Positions 8,088 to 11,790 of a stretch of 11,790 nt of DNA are shown here, piece after piece (positions within the stretch are counted from its first letter, which is position 1; each line of letters opens with the position of its first letter). The notes under the pieces were generated by a model that was not told where the DNA came from, made no database searches, and was given only the letters and a program-made list of their open reading frames with translations. Position numbers and translations under genes: made by a program. Source of the stretch: Cryomorphaceae bacterium (GTDB lineage Bacteria > Bacteroidota > Bacteroidia > Flavobacteriales > Schleiferiaceae); assembly GCA_003444795.1 (NCBI GenBank), contig DLWR01000021.1, forward strand, positions 1 through 11,790. Reading direction: 5' to 3'.

Positions 8088-8861
8088 TTACTTACCCGTG
8101 AATTGTGGGCAGCGTTTCTCCAAAAAGGCAGCGACTCCTTCCTTAAAATCTGCCGTTGCGCCTGCTTCGTTTTGCAAGGCGCGTTCCAATTCCAGCTGCG
8201 CTTTAAGGCCCGCATATGTCGAGGCATTCACGGCTTTTTTCGTCAAAGCAAAGGCTTGTGTGGGGGCTTTGGCCAGCATTTCCGCCAGCTTCTGGGCCTC
8301 ATCCATGAGGGCTTCTGCCGGGTAAACTTTGTAAATCATTCCTGCGCGCTCTGCTTCTTCGGCCGAAATTTTGTCGCCCAGCATCATCCAGGCCAAGGCT
8401 TTTGCGGGTCCCACCAATCGGGGTAAGGTCAATGTGCCGCCCGTGTCAGGAATCAAACCAATTTTTGAAAAGGCTTGAATGAAACTTGCGCTTTCTGATG
8501 CCAGAATGATATCTCCGGCTAAGGCCAAATTTGCGCCCGCTCCTGCCGCGACGCCGTTGACGGCCACCACAATAGGCTTGGCCAATTCCCGCATTTTAAG
8601 CACAAGTGGGTTGTAGTGCTCGCTGAGGATGCGGTCTAAGCCAGGCCCCTCCGGGTCTATGGCTTCGGATAGGTCCTGACCGCTGCAAAATGCTTTGCCC
8701 TCTCCTGTTATAAGAATGGCGCGCACGTCGTCATTCTCAGCTGCCGAATCCAATTGGTCCTGGAGTGCCAACGCCATTTCTCGATTGAAGGCATTGTATG
8801 AGCTCGTTCGGTTGAGGGCTAAGCGGAGGACGCTGTTTTCTAAAGTGTGTAAAAGAACCAT
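8088..8861 (-). CDS. paaG: PaaG, 1,2-epoxyphenylacetyl-CoA isomerase
   Basis: A 257-residue crotonase-fold enzyme matching E. coli PaaG along its length, including the identical C-terminal PQFTGK. Oxyanion-hole segments are AFCSGQDL (57-64) and NGVAAGAGANLALAGD (102-117). The catalytic Asp139 sits in GLIPDTGGT, as in PaaG and 2,3-enoyl-CoA isomerases rather than in hydratases with two Glu. It converts the epoxide made by PaaABCE to oxepin-CoA, and in E. coli also isomerises a double bond later in the pathway. No separate paaF-like hydratase is in this window. ATG 8861 lies 10 bases after the stop of the upstream membrane protein gene; 48 bases separate paaG from paaH, the largest gap in the operon. 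Confidence 0.95.
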   Translation of the reverse strand: MVLLHTLENSVLRLALNRTSSYNAFNREMALALQDQLDSAAENDDVRAILITGEGKAFCSGQDLSEAIDPEGPGLDRILSEHYNPLVLKMRELAKPIVVAVNGVAAGAGANLALAGDIILASESASFIQAFSKIGLIPDTGGTLTLPRLVGPAKALAWMMLGDKISAEEAERAGMIYKVYPAEALMDEAQKLAEMLAKAPTQAFALTKKAVNASTYAGLKAQLELERALQNEAGATADFKEGVAAFLEKRCPQFTGK

Positions 8862-8871
8862 GTGGATGAGG

Positions 8872-10266
8872 TTACAAGTGTCTCAATAGGGTGGGCGATG
8901 AACTCCGATATTCGGATGAAATATAATAGAGCCGGGCGCGTTTGTCTTCCGGATTTGGTTTTCGCTGAATAAAATCCCGGTACCCCAACATTTCCTCGGC
9001 CAGGCTATTGATGTTCGACAGGGATTTAGAGCGAATTTTTCGCTGATTTTCCCAGGATTTTCCTTCTACTTCAAGCAACAGGTCTATCTCTTGAATGTCC
9101 GCAAAACGACCTTCAGGCAATAGAATAAGGTGCCTCAACAAGCGTACCTCTTGCAAGTTGAGCTGACTCACAAACTGCTTTTCTACCGCGGGCTGCCTCA
9201 GGTTGTACCGGACTAAAAAAACAACCAGAAAAACCAGAGCAAACAATACGATGATAAATTCGGCTGTATAGCGCCGCCAAAAATGCTCCGCCGTTGTTCG
9301 GTAAATCGGTCTTTCTATGTCTTCACAATACTGGAGGCCCTCCTCCACGGGAACTTTGGTGATGCGGACAACTGGGTTGGTAATCGTACTCGCCGAATAA
9401 ATGAGATTCACAGTATCATTTTGGAGGACCACGCCATCAAAGCCATTGTAAGGGCCCGTTCCAGCTGTCAAGTCCTTCCACCTGTACAACTTGTTGGATC
9501 GGACGTCCCCAACGAGTAAAAAACCATCTGAATCAAAAAAAGCGTAGTTCCGTATATATCCAATCGGTATGACATTGTGTTCGCGGCTGCCGTCATCCAT
9601 AGAGAAAACCCCTATGGTTTCAGCCGTTCTACTCTCCAAGTTTACCCGATAGATTCGGTAGTCGTCTAGGCTTGGGTCCGAGGTTTTATCTGGGGAGTTG
9701 CACAGCAGGTACGTCGTAGCGTCCATGCACGCCCCAAAGGACATCGTGTAGGCCTCAGGCATGCCGTAAAAAGGGGCTAGGCGCTCCCATTCTCTGAGTG
9801 CGGGGTCAAAGAATAGAACCAACCCATTTCGTTGCCAAAATCCCGTGCCTCCAATGGAGTATAATTTGCCCTTATACATGGCTCGAAAAGAATCAAAATT
9901 GTAACCCGAATAGAAGGTCTTGTCCATTCGAATAGGCATTCCCTTTGAATCTATGCCATATACAATTCCACTTCCCGGAAAGGAAATTAAGAGGGTGTCC
10001 TGTTCGCTTAAGACCACGGGCTTTTTGTGGAGCATTATCCTGTCTGGATCTCTTAAAACAGGGAAACTGTCCAGCTCGTACCACACAGAATTGCGCAAAT
10101 AACTGCGTATTCCTCGATGGAAATCAAGCTCAATCAGACTGTCTTTTCGGAAAATGTAGGCTTTTCCAGACTCCTCCCCGACCCACATAGTATAATGCCT
10201 TTGCCCATGGATTTGAGTGCTCAAAAACAGGATAAATGCAGAGATAACCAGGAATTTAATGCGCAT
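8872..10266 (-). CDS. Membrane protein: periplasmic propeller-like domain, one TM, cytoplasmic possible DNA-binding tail
   Basis: Using ATG 10266 the protein has 464 residues. Residues 1-21 form a signal peptide (MRIKFLVISAFILFLSTQ). Residues 23-325 are rich in beta strands with short repeats such as GKLYSIGGTGFW followed by DPALREWERL, which resemble Kelch-type propeller blades. One strongly hydrophobic helix (about 335-353) is followed by a basic stretch, so about 110 residues face the cytoplasm. This tail (about 366-450) has helices NLQEVRLLRHLILLPEG, DIQEIDLLLEVEG and NQRKIRSKSLSNINSLAEEM, then DKRARLYYI, a pattern like a winged-helix DNA-binding tail seen in Bacteroidota membrane proteins; this is inference. 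A GTG at 10308 would add 14 residues and hide the signal peptide, so it is rejected. It heads the operon and ends 10 bases before paaG. No kinase or receiver motifs are present. Confidence 0.85.
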   Translation of the reverse strand: MRIKFLVISAFILFLSTQIHGQRHYTMWVGEESGKAYIFRKDSLIELDFHRGIRSYLRNSVWYELDSFPVLRDPDRIMLHKKPVVLSEQDTLLISFPGSGIVYGIDSKGMPIRMDKTFYSGYNFDSFRAMYKGKLYSIGGTGFWQRNGLVLFFDPALREWERLAPFYGMPEAYTMSFGACMDATTYLLCNSPDKTSDPSLDDYRIYRVNLESRTAETIGVFSMDDGSREHNVIPIGYIRNYAFFDSDGFLLVGDVRSNKLYRWKDLTAGTGPYNGFDGVVLQNDTVNLIYSASTITNPVVRITKVPVEEGLQYCEDIERPIYRTTAEHFWRRYTAEFIIVLFALVFLVVFLVRYNLRQPAVEKQFVSQLNLQEVRLLRHLILLPEGRFADIQEIDLLLEVEGKSWENQRKIRSKSLSNINSLAEEMLGYRDFIQRKPNPEDKRARLYYISSEYRSSSPTLLRHL

Positions 10267-10276
10267 AAGGTCTTTC

Positions 10277-10319
10277 TGTGAATTTCTGTGAAAATTAATG
10301 TGTTTCACAAATTCTCACA
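10277..10319. promoter_or_regulatory. Four-box TGTGA/TCACA dyad, probable operator
   Basis: Plus-strand TGTGA occurs at 10277-10281 and 10287-10291, and its inverse TCACA at 10305-10309 and 10315-10319. Each pair is spaced exactly 10 bases (one helical turn) and all four are arranged around a single centre at 10298. The inner arms extend to TGTGAAA/TTTCACA. The array covers the candidate -33 and -7 boxes and ends 10 bases before the ATG at 10266, the placement of a repressor site. The regulator is unknown. The half-site equals that of CRP, but the inner spacing of 13 bases does not fit a normal CRP site (6). Confidence 0.55.
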
Positions 10320-10321
10320 AA
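10290..10321 (-). promoter_or_regulatory. Candidate promoter for the membrane-protein/paaGHIJY operon
   Basis: On the minus strand TTTG (10321-10318) is followed after 20 bases by TAATTTTC (10297-10290), one base off the Bacteroidota -7 consensus TAnnTTTG with a spacing in the usual range. Transcription would begin near 10283, leaving a leader of roughly 17 bases before ATG 10266. The preceding paaD terminator makes a fresh promoter here likely. The boxes lie wholly within the TGTGA dyad region. Confidence 0.45.
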
Positions 10322-10367
10322 TATTTACATGGAATTAAATTTTTCTTTCACATTTGTAGTGGCCCAA

Positions 10368-10398
10368 GCCTCACACCAGACCTTAAGGCCTCACACCA
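10368..10398. repeat. Direct repeat GCCTCACACCA with 20-base period
   Basis: GCCTCACACCA appears identically at 10368-10378 and 10388-10398, with the palindrome CCTTAAGG (10381-10388) between and abutting the second copy. Each copy contains a TCACA pentamer, and a further single TCACA lies at 10348-10352. The repeats sit 47 bases or more upstream of the candidate -33 box, a position suited to activator or upstream co-operative binding. They are non-coding, after the paaD terminator. Confidence 0.55.
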
Positions 10399-10415
10399 AA
10401 TCAAACCAACTTTTG

Positions 10416-10444
10416 AAAGACTCCCAACCGGGGGTCTTTTTTTT
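10416..10444. terminator. Hairpin terminator after paaD
   Basis: AAAGACTCCC (10416-10425) pairs with GGGGGTCTTT (10430-10439) around an AACC loop, a 10-bp stem with one G-T pair. A run of eight T on the plus strand (10437-10444) becomes an A-run ahead of the stem on the minus strand, where TTTC follows the stem. It begins 18 bases after the paaD stop and most simply ends the paaABCD transcript. The longer T-tract faces plus-strand transcription, although no plus-strand gene is seen, so it probably works in both directions. Confidence 0.65.
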
Positions 10445-10461
10445 GCCCCGGTGTAAGCCGT

Positions 10462-10941
10462 TTATAAGCACTTGAAATAATCAAAAGGCTCGTGGCAGTC
10501 GCGGCATTGATACAAGGATTTGCAGGCGGTCGATCCAAAAAGGGAAAGGATCTCAGTGTTTTGACTCTTACACCTTGGACAGCCTACCGAAGGCTGAACC
10601 GCCCAAAGGCTGCGTTTGTCCGTGGCTTTCCCCACAGGAGGCGCTATGCCATAGGCTTCTAGCTTCTCACGCCCCGTTGCCGTCATCCAGTCGGTCGTCC
10701 ATGGCGGATCCAGAACCGTATGAACGACCACCTCGCCAAAGCTGTTTAGGGCCTCCTCCACGCGCTTTTGGATCACATCCATGGCTGGGCAACCCGTATA
10801 AGTAGGCGATAGATCAATGTGTATGCTGCTTCCCTCTGTGTAAACCCGCCGAATCACCCCCAAGTCTACCACACTTAAAACAGGCACTTCGGGGTCCATG
10901 ACCTCCGCCAAGGCAGACCAAAGCGCCTCTTCGCTCACCAT
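10462..10941 (-). CDS. paaD: PaaD, Fe-S assembly-type factor for phenylacetyl-CoA epoxidase
   Basis: A 159-residue protein with an N-terminal MIP18/DUF59 domain (DPEVPVLSVVDLGVIR at 16-31, SPTYTGCPAM with Cys51, and DPPWTTDWM at 78-86). A C-terminal zinc-ribbon-like segment follows, with Cys121 and Cys124 in CPRC, Cys140 in FGSTACK, Cys146 and Cys149 in CRDC, and the ending EPFDYFKC. This two-part layout is specific to PaaD and its length agrees with the E. coli protein. PaaD is needed for epoxidase activity and is thought to help mature iron-sulfur or metal sites, probably of the PaaE reductase, which is not encoded next to it here. Its ATG overlaps the end of paaC by seven bases, suggesting coupled translation. 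A hairpin terminator follows. Confidence 0.96.
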   Translation of the reverse strand: MVSEEALWSALAEVMDPEVPVLSVVDLGVIRRVYTEGSSIHIDLSPTYTGCPAMDVIQKRVEEALNSFGEVVVHTVLDPPWTTDWMTATGREKLEAYGIAPPVGKATDKRSLWAVQPSVGCPRCKSQNTEILSLFGSTACKSLYQCRDCHEPFDYFKCL

Positions 10942-11702
10942 GTGGCATCCGGATAGGCGCGGGCCAAGGACTGCATCTCGGCCAAGATATATCCATGGTA
11001 CTCGCTATGGAGACCCGATTTTCCGCCTAAACGCGCTGGCTTTTCGCTATCCAATGGTGCCAGCTTGGCAAGGGCAAGGATATGTTGAAGTTTTTCCAAC
11101 CAAACCGTACGTAGGCTTGCCACGTTCGGGCCCCAGCCTTCGGCTGCGGCCGCTGCGTCTACCTCGCTGGGGACAAAGAACTCGCCGGCAAACGGGGCCA
11201 GTCGGCTGATACTTTCCGCAATTTTTTGGTGGCTTTCTTCCGTGCCGTCGCCCAGGCGAATAATCCATTCTGCGCTATACTGCGCATGATAGGTGCATTC
11301 CTTGATGGCTTTTCGGGCGATTTGGCCTAAACGCTCGTCGGCACTCGCCGACAATGCTTCCAACTGAAAGAAGTGAAAGGTATCATAGTAGAACTGACGC
11401 GCTAGCGTATCTCCCCAATGACCGTTTGGTTGTTCTACCAACAGGTGGTTTTTAAACGCACGGCTATCCCGGAAATAGGCCAAATCATTCTCCGTGCATC
11501 CATCCCCCATCAGTTCGGCGGCATACTGGTAATACTGGCGCGCCAGGCCGATTAAATCCAAGGAAATATTGGTCAAGGCAATGTCTTGTTCCAAAATAGG
11601 TCCGTGTCCGCACCATTCGGACAATCGCTGCCCCAAAATCAAAGCGTCATCGGCCAAATGCAGCACATATGCCGCCTTTGGATCACATGTGTCCCACTTC
11701 AT
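10935..11702 (-). CDS. paaC: PaaC, structural subunit of phenylacetyl-CoA 1,2-epoxidase
   Basis: A 255-residue ferritin-like helical protein close to E. coli PaaC (248). Shared landmarks are LILGQRLSEWCGHGP (21-35), LVEQPNGHWGDTLARQ (88-103), KAIKECTYH (131-139), RLGDGTEES (149-157) and the C-terminal GGKSGLHSEYHGYILAEMQ (226-244). PaaC pairs with the catalytic PaaA and supports it but lacks a full diiron ligand set itself. ATG 11702 is chosen because it gives the family N-terminus; the 18 codons further upstream in this frame are antiphase paaB sequence. The gene overlaps paaB by 20 bases and paaD by seven, so the epoxidase genes form a tightly coupled operon. paaA is expected beyond the right edge. 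Confidence 0.96.
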   Translation of the reverse strand: MKWDTCDPKAAYVLHLADDALILGQRLSEWCGHGPILEQDIALTNISLDLIGLARQYYQYAAELMGDGCTENDLAYFRDSRAFKNHLLVEQPNGHWGDTLARQFYYDTFHFFQLEALSASADERLGQIARKAIKECTYHAQYSAEWIIRLGDGTEESHQKIAESISRLAPFAGEFFVPSEVDAAAAAEGWGPNVASLRTVWLEKLQHILALAKLAPLDSEKPARLGGKSGLHSEYHGYILAEMQSLARAYPDATW

Positions 11703-11790
11703 CCGGAATGTCGTAAAACGTGGGGTGGCGGTATACTTTGTCGTCGGAGGGCGCAAAGAGCGGCTCTTTTTCGTCGGGAGCCGAGGCGAC
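11683..11790 (-). CDS. paaB: PaaB, epoxidase small subunit, C-terminal 35 residues only
   Basis: At the right edge the minus strand encodes 35 residues ending in KVYRHPTFYDIPDEVGHM and a TGA stop (11685-11683). This ending matches E. coli PaaB (SKVYRHPTFYTIPDGIEHM) nearly residue for residue. The rest of the gene (PaaB is about 95 residues) lies outside the window. PaaB bridges PaaAC heterodimers in the phenylacetyl-CoA epoxidase. The reading frame overlaps the paaC start by 20 bases. It is too short to be noticed by length-based gene finding, but the identity is clear. Confidence 0.93.
   Translation of the reverse strand, partial: VASAPDEKEPLFAPSDDKVYRHPTFYDIPDEVGHM

Noticed and set aside
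10266..10308. GTG at 10308 as the start of the membrane protein, adding 14 residues
   Set aside because: It would put a polar, charged stretch before the signal peptide and places the codon inside the dyad and upstream of the candidate transcription start; ATG 10266 begins exactly at the signal peptide.
10287..10309. Standard CRP site
   Set aside because: The half-sites match TGTGA/TCACA but are separated by 13 bases rather than six, so a normal CRP dimer would not fit the inner pair.

Overview
The window most likely comes from a member of the Bacteroidota, probably a Flavobacteriales-type bacterium of moderate GC. This is an inference. It rests on a giant secreted modular protein of the kind exported by Bacteroidota, on AT-rich intergenic DNA with a promoter resembling the Bacteroidota -33/-7 type, and on a periplasmic-propeller/membrane/cytoplasmic-tail protein of a style common in that phylum. 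All genes I can support are on the minus strand, so transcription runs from high to low coordinates.

Right to left, 11790-10462 holds the end of the phenylacetyl-CoA epoxidase operon: the 3' end of paaB, complete paaC and paaD, with overlapping coding regions. A strong hairpin at 10416-10439 closes it. The interval 10267-10461 then carries an unusual regulatory-looking segment. It has seven copies of the pentamer TGTGA/TCACA, four of them in an exact dyad (10277-10319) that covers a candidate promoter.

A second operon runs from 10266 to 4158. It begins with an unrecognised membrane protein (signal peptide, propeller-like periplasmic domain, one membrane helix, about 110-residue cytoplasmic tail that may bind DNA). 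It continues with paaG, paaH, an uncharacterised 164-residue helical protein, paaI, paaJ and paaY. Gaps are mostly 2-10 bases or overlaps, with one of 48 bases.

Together the paa genes cover much of aerobic phenylacetate breakdown. PaaABC(E) epoxidises phenylacetyl-CoA, PaaG isomerises the epoxide to the oxepin, and PaaH and PaaJ carry out the lower beta-oxidation-like steps to acetyl-CoA and succinyl-CoA. PaaI and PaaY are thioesterases that relieve CoA trapping and dead-end intermediates. paaK, paaZ, paaE and a separate paaF are not seen here and would have to lie outside the window; paaA is expected just beyond the right edge.

From 3942 to the left edge a single uninterrupted frame of 1314 codons encodes the N-terminal part of a very large secreted multidomain protein, separated from the paa operon by 215 bp of AT-rich DNA. 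It looks functionally unrelated to phenylacetate metabolism. The most interesting items are the TGTGA array, the membrane protein between the two halves of the pathway, and the conserved-looking 164-residue protein inside the operon.
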